DNA from: CAVQGZ01 sp963714455
Lineage (GTDB): Bacteria; Actinomycetota; Actinomycetes; Jiangellales; Jiangellaceae
Assembly: GCA_963714455.1 (NCBI GenBank)
Contig: CAVQON010000017.1
Span: forward strand, 248,001 to 312,000
Reading direction: 5' to 3'
Length of the DNA stretch: 64,000 nt
Position 1 is the first letter of the stretch; the number at the start of each line of letters is the position of its first letter. Of this stretch, positions 44,742 through 54,338 are shown one piece after another. Under the pieces are notes generated by a model, which did no database searches, was not told where the DNA came from, and was given only the letters and a program-made list of their open reading frames with translations. Position numbers and translations under genes: made by a program.

Positions 44742-45224
44742 ATGATCAAGAGGTTCTCTGCAGTTGCTGCTACGGCGGCTGTTGCCCTGGTCGGTACTGC
44801 CGGCGGGGCCGTTGCAGGCCCGGGCGGGGCCGCGGGCGGCCAGCCGTTCGACGTGGACCTCGTCGCGGAAGAGGAGGTCGCGCCGTTTGTTGGCGTCGAG
44901 GGTGCCTCGGGCGAGGGCGTTGTGCGCTTCAACCGGGGGCAGGAGCGCATCTGCGCTGACATCGCGATCGACAACTTCACACCCGTGCTCGCGCACATCC
45001 ATGTCGGGGCGGCGGGCACGAACGGGGGCGTGGTCGTGGACCTCACTCCGCTGATCACGGCGTCTGGTGACATCGTCGGCTGCGTCGACGCCGAGCGGTC
45101 GCTGGTCAAGCAGATCAGCAAGAACCCCGAGGACTACTACGTCAACACCCACGCGGACCTTCCGCCATCCGTCCCTGGCGGCTCAGCCGGGTTCTTCGAC
45201 GGCATTCGCGGCCAACTGGCCTGA
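44742..45224 (+). CDS. Secreted CHRD-domain protein
   Basis: This 160-residue protein has a Sec signal peptide (MIKRFSAVAATAAVALVGTAGGAVAGP, with cleavage after AVA likely) and a CHRD domain. That domain is a beta-barrel module first described in chordin, seen here in EGVVRFNRGQERICADI, FTPVLAHIHVGAAGTNG and the closing FFDGIRGQLA. The bacterial versions are extracellular and of unknown role, perhaps metal or polymer binding. AGGGA lies eight bases before the ATG. A GGCCC/GGGCC hairpin with TTCTT follows 51 bases after the stop. Confidence 0.88.
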   Translation: MIKRFSAVAATAAVALVGTAGGAVAGPGGAAGGQPFDVDLVAEEEVAPFVGVEGASGEGVVRFNRGQERICADIAIDNFTPVLAHIHVGAAGTNGGVVVDLTPLITASGDIVGCVDAERSLVKQISKNPEDYYVNTHADLPPSVPGGSAGFFDGIRGQLA

Positions 45225-45766
45225 TGCCGCGTCGAGGGTCTGATGCCGTCAAGGAGTCCGCATTGGCGAGCGGTCGGCCCTCGGGGCCTTCTTGCGGTCG
45301 TAGCTGCTTCCGTACCCAGGGCGTGGGCGTGATGCTCGTCGACACGTACGGCGAGTGACCGAGGTGTCGGTCCTTGGTGATGCGCAGAGCTGCCAGGGGG
45401 ATGCCGGGTCGGTCAGCAGGCGGGTGGAGCGAGCGGCCGCAGCCGGTGGGGCGACGGTGCTCCAGGCGGCGACGGGAGGTCCTGACTGGGCATGGACGTC
45501 TCGGACGCTCTCACGCAGGTGCACGTCGTGTCGCACGCTCGGGTCGGTGACGCGGTAGGACGGCACGTTCACCTCGTGCAGGGAGGCTCGTGTCTCGGAA
45601 CCGCGTATGCGTTGCGGGCACGTTGACCCACGAAATGGCCTCGCGGCTCGTCGACAGCGAGGGGGCAACTGCACGAATCGAGGACGACGGCCTTGACCCG
45701 GATCGAGGTGCAGTTCGTGCCACTACGAGCGGGTCTGCGCCGAGCCCTGCTTCAGGCAGTAGGGCC
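45225..45766. other. Gene-free stretch after the CHRD gene
   Basis: It holds the terminator at 45276 and no coding frame with a credible start or homology. A minus-strand frame at 45249-45674 has no recognisable domain. Confidence 0.45.
45276..45292 (+). terminator. Terminator hairpin after the CHRD gene
   Basis: GGCCC-TCG-GGGCC followed by TTCTTG. Confidence 0.55.
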
Positions 45767-46225
45767 TCAGGTCAGGGACGCACAGACGTCGAACGTGCGG
45801 CCGACGTGATTGCCGTCGGCGTCGATGCGGCCGATGGCGCCCAGTAGGGCCGTGGCGCGTCCGCTCGTGCTGTCGACGGTGGCGAGCTCCGGGCCGCTGT
45901 ACTTGTCCATGCTGCGTTCCCGGATGGTGGCCGTGGCACCGGTGGAGGTGGTGACGTCGATGGTGAAGTTGAACCAGCCCTGGCCACGTACCGCATCGCC
46001 GTCGGCGTTGCGGAACTGGACGAACCTGATCGTGCCGTCTCCGGTGATCTCGGTGACCTCAACACCGCAGCTGTCCTCGATGGACGTCTTGACCTCGCTG
46101 AGGAGGTCGTCCCCGACGGGGAAGGGACCGAACTTGACTGGGGGGACCGCGGCAGCGGGGTATGTCCCGGCTGCCAGGACAGCAAGCGCGGTGGCGACGG
46201 CGGCGCAGACACGACGGGGACTCAT
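45767..46225 (-). CDS. Secreted protein of unknown function
   Basis: This 152-residue protein has a signal peptide (VCAAVATALAVLAAGTYPAAA) and a mature part of about 125 residues rich in beta strands. It contains one Cys in DSCGVEV and one near the C-terminus (FDVCASLT), probably a disulfide. I recognise no family. GGAGG lies five bases before the ATG at 46225; a longer in-frame start exists but would spoil the signal peptide. It shares the small secreted style of its neighbours at 44.7, 47.5 and 48.1 kb. Confidence 0.72.
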   Translation of the reverse strand: MSPRRVCAAVATALAVLAAGTYPAAAVPPVKFGPFPVGDDLLSEVKTSIEDSCGVEVTEITGDGTIRFVQFRNADGDAVRGQGWFNFTIDVTTSTGATATIRERSMDKYSGPELATVDSTSGRATALLGAIGRIDADGNHVGRTFDVCASLT

Positions 46226-46342
46226 CAGGACCTCCAGTTGGGGCGGGATCAGGACCTCCGACACTGTCTCGCTGCAGCGTCGCGAACCTCTAGTAGACGT
46301 TCGCCGTAAGCCGCCGGTGCCCTGCGCACCCGCTCGTGCCGC

Positions 46343-47059
46343 TCAGTCGAGCAGATCGGCAGTCAGCCGGACGACCTGCGCTCGGTTGCGCGCCCCCGTT
46401 CTCACATAGATCCGCTCGAGGTGCTTGCCGATCGTGGCCTCGCTGACTCCGAGTCGTCGAGCCATCTGGGCATCGGTGTAACCGTCCCGCACCAGGCGCA
46501 GTATCTGCCTGTGCCGGGGAGTGAGTGCTGGGGATGACAGTCGTCGTACCGCGGCATCCACGTGCGGGCGCAGCAGCTGAAGCACCAGATGGTCCCGGTC
46601 GGTGAACGCCGGCCCCGGCCCTCGCGACCACACGACGATGTTGACCTGCGAGTCCGGGTGGGACAGCTCCATGCCCATCTCGTGGCGCACCCCTGCCGGC
46701 CGCCAGGCCTCCTCCCACAGCCACGTGCGCTCGAGCTGTTGCTGGGTCAGCACGTCGCTGACGGCAACCACCGGACCGAAACGACAACTCATCACCGGGT
46801 GCTCGGGTAGGTGATCCAACCACGGCCCCAACGGGGCACGCTTCGGCGGACCCGTCAGCGACGCCCCCACGAGGGCCCGCTCGTGCAGGCGGGGTGACAC
46901 ATCGAACCAGTCCCAGAAGACGACCTCTGCCGGGACCAGGCGAACCAGAGCATCCAACACCTGGGCGAGCCGGGTGTCGTCGCATGATGCCTCATCACAG
47001 GCACCAGCAGCGTCCATCAGGCGACGCAGATCCGCCTCGCCGAGCACCACATCACCCAC
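46343..47059 (-). CDS. LuxR-family regulator
   Basis: The 238-residue protein ends in a LuxR helix-turn-helix: LTPRHRQILRLVRDGYTDAQMARRLGVSEATIGKHLERIY. The N-terminal 170 residues form a sensor-like domain with many Trp residues and no recognised ligand fold, so it could be a solo regulator that binds a small molecule or phenol. GGGAGG stands seven bases before the GTG at 47059. It is the only DNA-binding regulator among the secreted-protein genes of this region and could control them, but no operator was identified. Confidence 0.85.
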   Translation of the reverse strand: MGDVVLGEADLRRLMDAAGACDEASCDDTRLAQVLDALVRLVPAEVVFWDWFDVSPRLHERALVGASLTGPPKRAPLGPWLDHLPEHPVMSCRFGPVVAVSDVLTQQQLERTWLWEEAWRPAGVRHEMGMELSHPDSQVNIVVWSRGPGPAFTDRDHLVLQLLRPHVDAAVRRLSSPALTPRHRQILRLVRDGYTDAQMARRLGVSEATIGKHLERIYVRTGARNRAQVVRLTADLLD

Positions 47060-47533
47060 GGGTCCACCTCCCGATAGCAGCAGGTCACGGAGCCGTGGGC
47101 GCAATGCTAGCCAGCAGGCGGACCGGACGTCGGCCGCAGCGAGTGTCGCGATCCCCCGTCCACCGGACGGGTGGCTTGTCGGTCGTTGGCCGCCGCTGTC
47201 CCTGGACCGCGCTGATGCTGCGAATGCGACCCGGGCTGCCCGAGCGGGGAACCCACGACTACCGCGCTGCACGCCACCTCGACCCTGGCCGCGGCGCTGA
47301 ACATGCGCCCGGGAAGGTCACCACGACCCCGCAATCCGCGGCACCGCCACAAGGAACCCGTCCACGCGTGCGGGTCAGGTCACCGAGCACCGGTGGGGCG
47401 CGGGGAGTAGCGGCCGGTGGCGTAAGACTTCGGTAGCCGGACCGTAATGGTGGCGTTCTGGCAACTGGAGTCGGCGGGCGGTTGTGTCGAGGTGCGTCGC
47501 GATTCCCGCGCGCACCGACCCAGAGGAGGACCC
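47060..47533. other. Gene-free stretch between the LuxR and secreted-protein genes
   Basis: No supported gene or repeat. It is the divergent promoter region for both neighbours, but no clear -10/-35 pair or operator palindrome stands out. Confidence 0.4.
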
Positions 47534-47989
47534 ATGCGTCCCGTCACCCGACTCACCGCCGCGGCCGCTGCCGCCTTGATGGCTGCTGCCGGTGCCGTCT
47601 CACCGGCCCTGGCCGCACCCGCCGAGGGAGCGACCGTTGTTCGGGGTCAGGCCTTCTACGTCGACGGCGGTCAGTACCGAACCGTGCTGACCCCGCGCGA
47701 CCTCCCGTCCCGGGCGCCGGCGCACTCCTTCGATGTGCTCTACAACTTCCAGGGTGCCCAACCCGCGGTCGCTGAGGCCGCACCGGGGCTGCCCGGGTAC
47801 AACGGGGGCCGGTGGATCGTCAACCTCGTCGACTACGCCGACGGCTGGCAGACCTACGCCGACGGCACCAACGCCGCCGGCGACCCGGTCTTCGTCAGCG
47901 ACGAGGCCGTCGAGGCCGCCATCGCCGCTGACGCCCTGATCGTGACCTACGACGTGCGCCGGTTCGTCTGCCCCGTCATCAAGCTGTAG
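47534..47989 (+). CDS. Secreted protein of unknown function
   Basis: A 151-residue protein with a strong signal peptide (an RLTAAAAAALMAAAGAVSPALA core and AXA-type cleavage). The mature part has short beta-like segments (TVVRGQAFYVDGG, GRWIVNLVDYADGW) and a single Cys near the end. No family is recognised. GAGGAGG lies five bases before the ATG, so the start is secure. It is divergent from the LuxR gene and converges on the next secreted protein. Confidence 0.75.
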   Translation: MRPVTRLTAAAAAALMAAAGAVSPALAAPAEGATVVRGQAFYVDGGQYRTVLTPRDLPSRAPAHSFDVLYNFQGAQPAVAEAAPGLPGYNGGRWIVNLVDYADGWQTYADGTNAAGDPVFVSDEAVEAAIAADALIVTYDVRRFVCPVIKL

Positions 47990-48144
47990 CCGGTCCTCAC
48001 CCGGGTTTCGCGCAAGCCGCCCGCTGCACCAATGGGGCGGCTTGCGCGTCGGCGTGGGGCCCACGCAGCGGTCGCCTCCGGGGTCGGCGTCCAGGTACAC
48101 CCCGGCCACCGAAGCGGCTGCGGGACAGCGACTGAACCCCTGCG

Positions 48145-48552
48145 CTACTCCGAGGGAGTGGGCAGCTGCTGGTAGTGGAACGCGCTGAGGAAGTACTTGC
48201 AGTCAGCCCGGTTCTTGGCCACGTAGGGGAAGGGCGGGTCGAAGTCCTCGACGTCTCCGTAGAACTCGTAGGGCCACTGGATGCCGAGGTCCTCAAGGAA
48301 CTTGCACTGCGAGATGAACGCCGACCCGGTCAGAACGTAGGACCCGGGGAAGCCCTGCGCGACGCTGCTGGCACACCCGCCGTCGGACTGAATAGTCAGC
48401 GGGAACGGCTTGGTCTCATCCGGCGGGAACGTGTTATCGAGCGACTTGCAGACCTGGGCTGGAGCCTGCTCCTTCCCCTTCGCTGACGCCGGCATCGCGA
48501 GACCCCCAAACAGCAGTGCCGCCAATCCGATAACGATCACCAGGCGCTTCAT
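48145..48552 (-). CDS. Secreted protein of unknown function
   Basis: A 135-residue protein begins with the signal MKRLVIVIGLAALLFGGL and cleaves near PASA. The mature protein has four cysteines (QVCKSLD, GGCASS, SQCKFL and DCKYFL), which suggests two disulfides. GAAGGG lies some ten bases before the ATG at 48552. No family is recognised. It converges on the secreted protein at 47.5 kb, so the two are not co-transcribed. Confidence 0.72.
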   Translation of the reverse strand: MKRLVIVIGLAALLFGGLAMPASAKGKEQAPAQVCKSLDNTFPPDETKPFPLTIQSDGGCASSVAQGFPGSYVLTGSAFISQCKFLEDLGIQWPYEFYGDVEDFDPPFPYVAKNRADCKYFLSAFHYQQLPTPSE

Positions 48553-49261
48553 CGCGTCTGCCCTTCCACGAGGAGTACGACCGAACTGACTGTGGCCTAG
48601 ATCACACGCCACGTCAACAGTCCCGATCGCCGACCCCGCGCCGGGTGGGGCCAGCCCGACATGGAGTGGCTAACGGCGCACCCCCGGCCCCTCCCCTGCA
48701 GTCGGGGCTTCGCTACTTCCACGAAGACACAACACCACGGCCCCATTCCCTGACGGCAACCTCGTCGTCGCCGTCTCCGGGCAATCCGAGCGGTTGGCCT
48801 GGCTGCGAGCCCTGCGCCTCGAGGTCACCGGCATCGCGAAGAACACTGGGCCCACGCCAGGGTCACCCTGTCCGGCGCGATCCAGCTGCCCTGCAAGCTC
48901 ACCAACGCCGCGCTCTCGCTGCTGCCCAGCCCGGCCGGCTACGACACCGTCATCAGTGGCATCGGCACCGGCGTCCGTGTCGTGGCCCGCGCCGCCGGAT
49001 GGGCGCTGACCAATGCCGGCCAAGTCTTGTCGTGGCGCCGCGCACGACCGCCCGGCTCGTCGTGCGCGGCCGGTCGTTTCGCGGCGCAAGGACCCCATGG
49101 TGTATCCGTCTTCGTTGGGGTCGCTCGGCAACGCTCCCTCAGGCTGAGATGAGTAAGGGGGCGCCCTTGAACCGGTGGCGCCGCCGAGCCGCTCGGTCCC
49201 CCGCGCCCCAGTCGCGCGGGCGGTGTGGGAGGCGCAGCGTGGCGTGCATGGGGTGGACGGC
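48553..49261. other. Stretch with a probable gene relic
   Basis: Between two minus-strand genes lies plus-strand sequence that reads like protein in pieces (see the relic at 48770-49149) and otherwise shows no gene. Confidence 0.4.
48770..49149 (+). pseudogene. Relic of an unidentified gene
   Basis: Codon-like composition and sensible protein appear in two frames: VVAVSGQSERLAWLRALRLE in one, then HARVTLSGAIQLPCKLTNAA and SPAGYDTVISGIGTGVRVVA in another. A frame change near 48840 and the lack of any start or ribosome binding site indicate a broken fragment. I cannot name the parent family. Confidence 0.35.
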
Positions 49262-50194
49262 CTATCGGCGGGGGCCGGTGCCGTCGACCTTGACGATCTC
49301 GTAGGGGGTTCCTGCCGGAGGCGTGCCGAATCGTGCGTTGACCGCGTACAAGGTCGAGCCGAAGGCGGCCACGGTTGTGGGGACCGCGAACTCTGGGTCG
49401 GTCAAGGTGTCGACGAGGGTGGCCGAGGACAGGTCGGGTGACAGCTTGAGCACGGCGATCTCGTTGAGCTGGTTGCGCACGACAGACAGCTCCCGACCAC
49501 GAAGCAGGATCCCGTCACCCGAGGTCAGTTGGGTGTCCGTCTCGATGAGCGTCGCGGTCCCGGTGGCCGGATCTACCTCGTAGATCGCGCCTACGGTGCT
49601 GTTGACGATGATGAGGGACTTCCCGTTCGCCGTCGCTTCGATGCCGTTGGCATTGAAGACGAAGGATCCCGGGACCTGTTCCCAGTCACCGGTGAGCGGG
49701 ACGGTCTGCACCTCACCGGTCGGTACCCCTCTGGCCAGCGCCACGCGGTAGATCTCCGGGGTGAAGGAGTTGGTGAACCAAGCCGCCTTCTTGGTCACGA
49801 TCACGTCGTTGACGAACCCCGGCCCAAGGTCGAGCGTCGCGAGTTCCTCGCCGGTGTCGGCGTCGTAGGCATACCCCTGCCCGCTCAGACCACCCGCGAC
49901 GAACAGGACCCCACGAGCGACTGCCAAGCCAACGGCAGCCCCTCCAGGGTTCTCCTCGACCAGGACAGACCCCTCACCGGTGCGCAGGTCGGCCTTCCAC
50001 ACCGCCCCCGTCGCCAGCGAGCCCGCGTAGACGTCGGTGCCCCGCCCCGTTGCCACTCCCTCCGCTTCCCAAGCCTCAGGCAGCGACACCGTCTCCGGGA
50101 AGACCGGCGGCGCCGCCGAAGCGGGGGCCATGAGCCCCGCGCTCAGCGCGCAGACGGCGGCGGTGGACAGGACTCGGCGCGTCACAGCTCGCAT
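49262..50194 (-). CDS. Secreted SMP-30-like beta-propeller protein
   Basis: This 310-residue protein has a signal peptide (RVLSTAAVCALSAGLMAPASA) and then repeated beta-sheet blades (GTDVYAGSLATGAVWKADL, GSLIY-like turns, NANGIEATANGKSLIIVNS). These resemble SMP-30/gluconolactonase-like or NHL-type six-bladed propellers. Such proteins can be lactonases or simple binding scaffolds, and the metal ligands of true lactonases cannot be verified by eye. It is exported. The sugar-lactone oxidase 6 kb away is an inviting but unproven link. The start is ATG 50194. Confidence 0.75.
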   Translation of the reverse strand: MRAVTRRVLSTAAVCALSAGLMAPASAAPPVFPETVSLPEAWEAEGVATGRGTDVYAGSLATGAVWKADLRTGEGSVLVEENPGGAAVGLAVARGVLFVAGGLSGQGYAYDADTGEELATLDLGPGFVNDVIVTKKAAWFTNSFTPEIYRVALARGVPTGEVQTVPLTGDWEQVPGSFVFNANGIEATANGKSLIIVNSTVGAIYEVDPATGTATLIETDTQLTSGDGILLRGRELSVVRNQLNEIAVLKLSPDLSSATLVDTLTDPEFAVPTTVAAFGSTLYAVNARFGTPPAGTPYEIVKVDGTGPRR

Positions 50195-50451
50195 GCGGCG
50201 AACGTAGGGCAGCACATCCCGCGCTGCACCCCGGGCGGCCATCGACACCTCAGCGCCCCGCCTTGATCGCCCGGGTAGCAGGACGGCGCCCGTAGCCGAT
50301 CGGACCGGTCGCCTGCGCCCAAAGACCGCTCTCGTCACGATGCGTCCACAGGCGGCGAAGTGGGTCACCCCAGCGGTGCGCGCGAATGTCGCGGTCATGA
50401 TGGCCCACCCTCCACGCCGACGCCTTGGGCGCGCCGGCCGGAAGCACCGTT

Positions 50452-50619
50452 TCAGCGACAGTCCGCCGACTCGGTGGGGCGGCGACCGAAGCAGCCCGCC
50501 AAGGCGACGACGACTCCCAGTCCGGCCAGCCCGTAGTTGCCCAGGACCAGGCCGATCACGATGAGGATCAGACCGAGGGCAAGCCCTGCTGGCAACACAG
50601 CGTCCCGGACTCGCGCCAC
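50452..50619 (-). CDS. Tiny two-helix membrane protein
   Basis: A 55-codon frame from GTG at 50619 encodes VARVRDAVLPAGLALGL then LILIVIGLVLGNYGLAGLG and a polar, Arg-containing tail. The hydrophobic pattern is far from random for this base composition. There is no strong ribosome binding site, and no family is recognised. Confidence 0.5.
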   Translation of the reverse strand: MARVRDAVLPAGLALGLILIVIGLVLGNYGLAGLGVVVALAGCFGRRPTESADCR

Positions 50620-50922
50620 CGTTGAAGGCTATGGCGTAGCCGGGACCAACGGTGCCCCGTAGTGCCGATACCTAGCCCGACTCGCGGCTAGATGACACAG
50701 GTCTTCAGCCCCTCGGAGGACGTCCTGCGAATGCCATAAACTCGGCTGCCAATTTGGGGAAGATCACCTGTGGTCGCGTCGGTCTCTTCGGATCTCAAGG
50801 CCGATCATGGTAGGCCGCAGGAGTCGGTCGTCCGTCCGGACGGGGTGTCGCCGAACGGGACGTGAGCGGGGTGCGCCGGCGCTAGCGTTCGTACGTCCAC
50901 CACATGGGGCTGGTGATCGGCG
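50620..50922. other. Gene-free stretch before the large membrane hydrolase
   Basis: About 300 bases with no supported gene; presumably the promoter of the downstream gene. No clear element seen. Confidence 0.4.
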
Positions 50923-53900
50923 ATGGGCACTCTTCGCGAGATCCGTGTGCACGGTGTCTCTGGGACACCTCCGGCGGCGATGCTCGACGTCGGGTCCGCC
51001 GAGAACGTCACGCGCATCGCCGGCGACGACGTCACTGGGTTTTGGGAGCGCACCCCGCAGGCCGAGGAGGCTCTTCCGGACTGGATGCGCACCCCGCCGC
51101 CGCCGGCCGGGGGCACGACATGGCGGGTCGAGGCGTACTCGTGGGGCGCGCTGACCTCCGGTGCCAAGGGTTCGCTCTCACGCGCGCTGTGGTTGCTGCT
51201 CACGCCGTTCGCGCTGGCCAATATCGCCGCCTGGGCACGCCCAGCGCTCTCCCTGCCACGCGACGGGCGAGCAGTCCCCCGCCGGCACTGGCCCGACGTA
51301 CAGCTTCAGTCCCCAGCGGTGGTCGGCGCTCGTCGTTCGGCTGGCCGGGCTGGGGCTCACCTGCCTACTCATCACCGGCGCCGCCATCGTGAGCATCGAC
51401 CTGGTCGCCTTCCAGTGCTTCCGCGGCGGTGACCTGCTCTGCCCGAGCCTGCCCTCCCAGCTGCAGTTCCTTTCCGAGCCCGACTGGGAGCACCCGATGC
51501 GGCGGGTGGCCATCGGGGCGGCCGGGCCGCTGCTGGTGCTGGCCGCGCTGTGGCTGCTGGGCCGACGCTACCGCCCAGCGCTACGAGGACGTGCCGGACC
51601 GCTCGGAGGGCACCGACGCCAAGCACAAGGCGGGCGCGACGCCGGCTGGCGGGAGCCAGCCGCCGGTCAAGCGGTACCCGCACCTGCTCGAGGCGACCGC
51701 GATGTGGAACGGTCGGCGCCGCTGGCGCTGGCTGGCGTCCACCCATCTGCTGGCCGGCCTGGCCACCGTGCTGGTGCTGACCGGCGCCGTGGCTCACCTG
51801 GTCAGCGGCGGCTGGTCGGCGTTGGCGGTGACGGGTGTCGGGCTCGGCGCGACGCTGGGAGTTCTGGCCGTGGCGTTCACGGTCCTCGCCTCCGACGGCC
51901 CTGAGACCGAGGGCCCGTGGGAGCCGGATCGCCGCACGCCGCCGGGCCCGCGACTGCGTCGCGTCGCATTGTGGGCCACCAGAAGCGGGGTCGCCTTCAC
52001 CGTCGGCTACGTCGCGTGGCTGGGCGTGGACCTCGACGCCACCTCCGGTGCGGAGTTCATCGACCTCGACGTCCTCGCCGACGCCATGGTCGTGCTCAGC
52101 CTGCTCGTCGGGATCGGTGTCGTCCTCGGCCTGGTGACCTGGCGCGACCCGGGGCGCACCTCGTGGCCGATACGGGTCGGCGTCGTCGTGCCCGTCCTCG
52201 GTTCCGCCGGCATCGGTGTCGCGATGCTGCGCGGCGGAGGCGGCGGCTGGTACGCCGTCGTGCTGCTGGGGCTGCTCCTGGCCGCCCTCGTCCACCACGC
52301 CGGCGGCGATTCTGACCGGCGGCGGTCCTGGGGATTCCGTGGCGCCGGCCCCGGAGTGTTCCTCGGCGGCGCGCTCTTCTTCGCGCTGCTGTTCACTACC
52401 TCGGCCGTCGTCGGTGTGCTGGTGTGGCTCGGTGGCTCGGCCAACCTTGGCCAGGTGCCCACCGCCTACACCCCACCGGCCCTGTGCCCCGACCACCCCG
52501 GCGCGGGCGACACGCTGGACTGCTCCGCGGCCATCGCCGTCGGCGACCTCGAGCTGGTCGACGGCTCCGTCACCGGTCCGGCGTCGGCTCCTGTCGTCGA
52601 GTCCGGCCGGCTGTCGGTCGAGCGGCTGGAGGTCGCGCAGGACGGCCCCGCGCAGCTGGTCGCCGTCCCCTCGCTCACCGTCGGCAGCGGCGGGAAGATC
52701 AGCCTGGTCACCGACGCGGACGGGATCGCGCTGACCTCGAGCACCCCCGGCGATCGCAACGCGCAGCGCTTCGTCGTGTCGGCCGGCACGCAAGGCACGA
52801 CCAGCATCACCGTGCAGCCCGGCGTGGTCGTCGAGGTCCGCGACCCCCCGTACTCCGGCGAGCTGGTGATCCCCGATGCCGTGCGGTCGTTCGCCGCCAT
52901 GTTCCCCGTGGTGCTGCTCGGCACCGTCGTGATCGGGGTCTCGGCGCACACGCGCAGCCGCCGCATGACGAAGACCATCGAGGATCGGGTTACGGCGGAC
53001 ATCGCCGGCGCACGGCGCACGGTTCCGCCGTTCGACCTGCCGCCCGCCCTGCGCACCAAGATCGCCACCGACGCCGCGCACTACGCGGTACTCGAGGACC
53101 TTCCCCGCCACCGGTTGGCGCGAGCCATGGCGCGCAAGCGCCGCAGCGCCGCGCTCGCCCGCCGCGGCGAGACGCTGCTGGCTCAGCTCGGGCTGCTCGC
53201 CGGCGCTGCCATGCTCGTGAGCCTGGTGCACGCCGCCGGCTCCCGCCTAGCCGGGGCGCGCGGCGCGGACGCCGCGAGCGGCCTCGCCGACTCCTTCGCA
53301 GACCTGCCCGTGACTGCCGGGCTGTACCTATGCGTCGGTGCCGCGGCCGGACTCGTGGCGCTCGGGACGCGGGTGCACAAGGACTCCGCGATCCGCCGCC
53401 CGGTCGGCGTGCTGTGGGACCTGTCGTGCTTCTGGCCGCGGGTCGCCCACCCGTTCAGCCCCCCCTGCTACGCCGAACGCGCCGTCCCCGACCTGTACGA
53501 GCGGTTACGGTTCGCGACCACCGGGTCCGACCGGGCGCTGCTGTCGGGGCACAGCCTGGGCTCGTTCCTATGTGTGGCCGCCATCCTGCGCCTGCCGCAC
53601 GACTACTGGGAGTCATCGCCGCCCGAGCCGCGCCAGCGATCCGCCGTGGCGCTGCTGACCTACGGCTCGCAGCTTCGCTACTACTGGGGCCGGGTGTTCC
53701 CGGGCGCCTTCGGGCCGCAGGTGCTGGGCAACGCCGCCGCCGCACCGGCTCCGGGGCGCCCGCCCGGTCGGCTGCGGCTGGGCACCTACGAGTACCCGAA
53801 GGAACCGCCGGCCGGCACGCCGAGGCCGGACGAGCCGGGGACGACTGCGTCCGCGGCCGTGGCCGCCCAGCTCGGGGCCGACCGGCCGGCGTCCACACGC

Positions 53901-54140
53901 TGGGTCAACATCTACCGCCCGACCGACCCCCTCGGGTTCACGGTGCTGGGCGACGACGCGGGCAACCCCGGCGGCGGCCGACAGCACCTGCTGGACCGGC
54001 CGGTGTCGGAGGTCACCCTCAGCGACGCAGGCGACCCGTCACCGCCGGTGCTGCTCGGCCACAGCGGCTACCCGCGCAGCAGCGACTACCACGAGTGGGC
54101 CTGGACCCTGGGCAAGCGCGTCAGCAGCCCGACCGCCTGA
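50923..54140 (+). pseudogene. Giant membrane alpha/beta hydrolase, frame broken twice
   Basis: One protein of about 1070 residues is readable, but it needs frame changes near 51,265 (frame 1 to 2) and near 51,565 (frame 2 to 3). The start is RELRVHG-like (MGTLREIRVHGVSGTPP). Several membrane helices and a long lumenal-like domain rich in beta strands follow (52.4-52.9 kb), then further helices. A C-terminal hydrolase end carries the nucleophile elbow SGHSLGSF (about 53,547) and a likely catalytic His in GHSGYPRSSDYHEW. Both shifts occur in GC-rich text and could be assembly errors, in which case the gene is intact. If real, it is a pseudogene. Confidence 0.75.
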
Positions 54141-54338
54141 GCCGACCCGGCTGTCGGGGGCAGCAAGCCACACGCACACGCGCCGCGGCCTCCCTCCTGG
54201 GCACCGGCACCGGGAGATGCGCGGACGGTTTGCGGCTGCCGGCATGTATCACCACGCGGCTGACCGCCTCCTTGCTGATACGCCACCGATCGCCGGTGGC
54301 CGGGCCGTGCGGCCCGAACCCTGCGAAGGAGGCCACCC

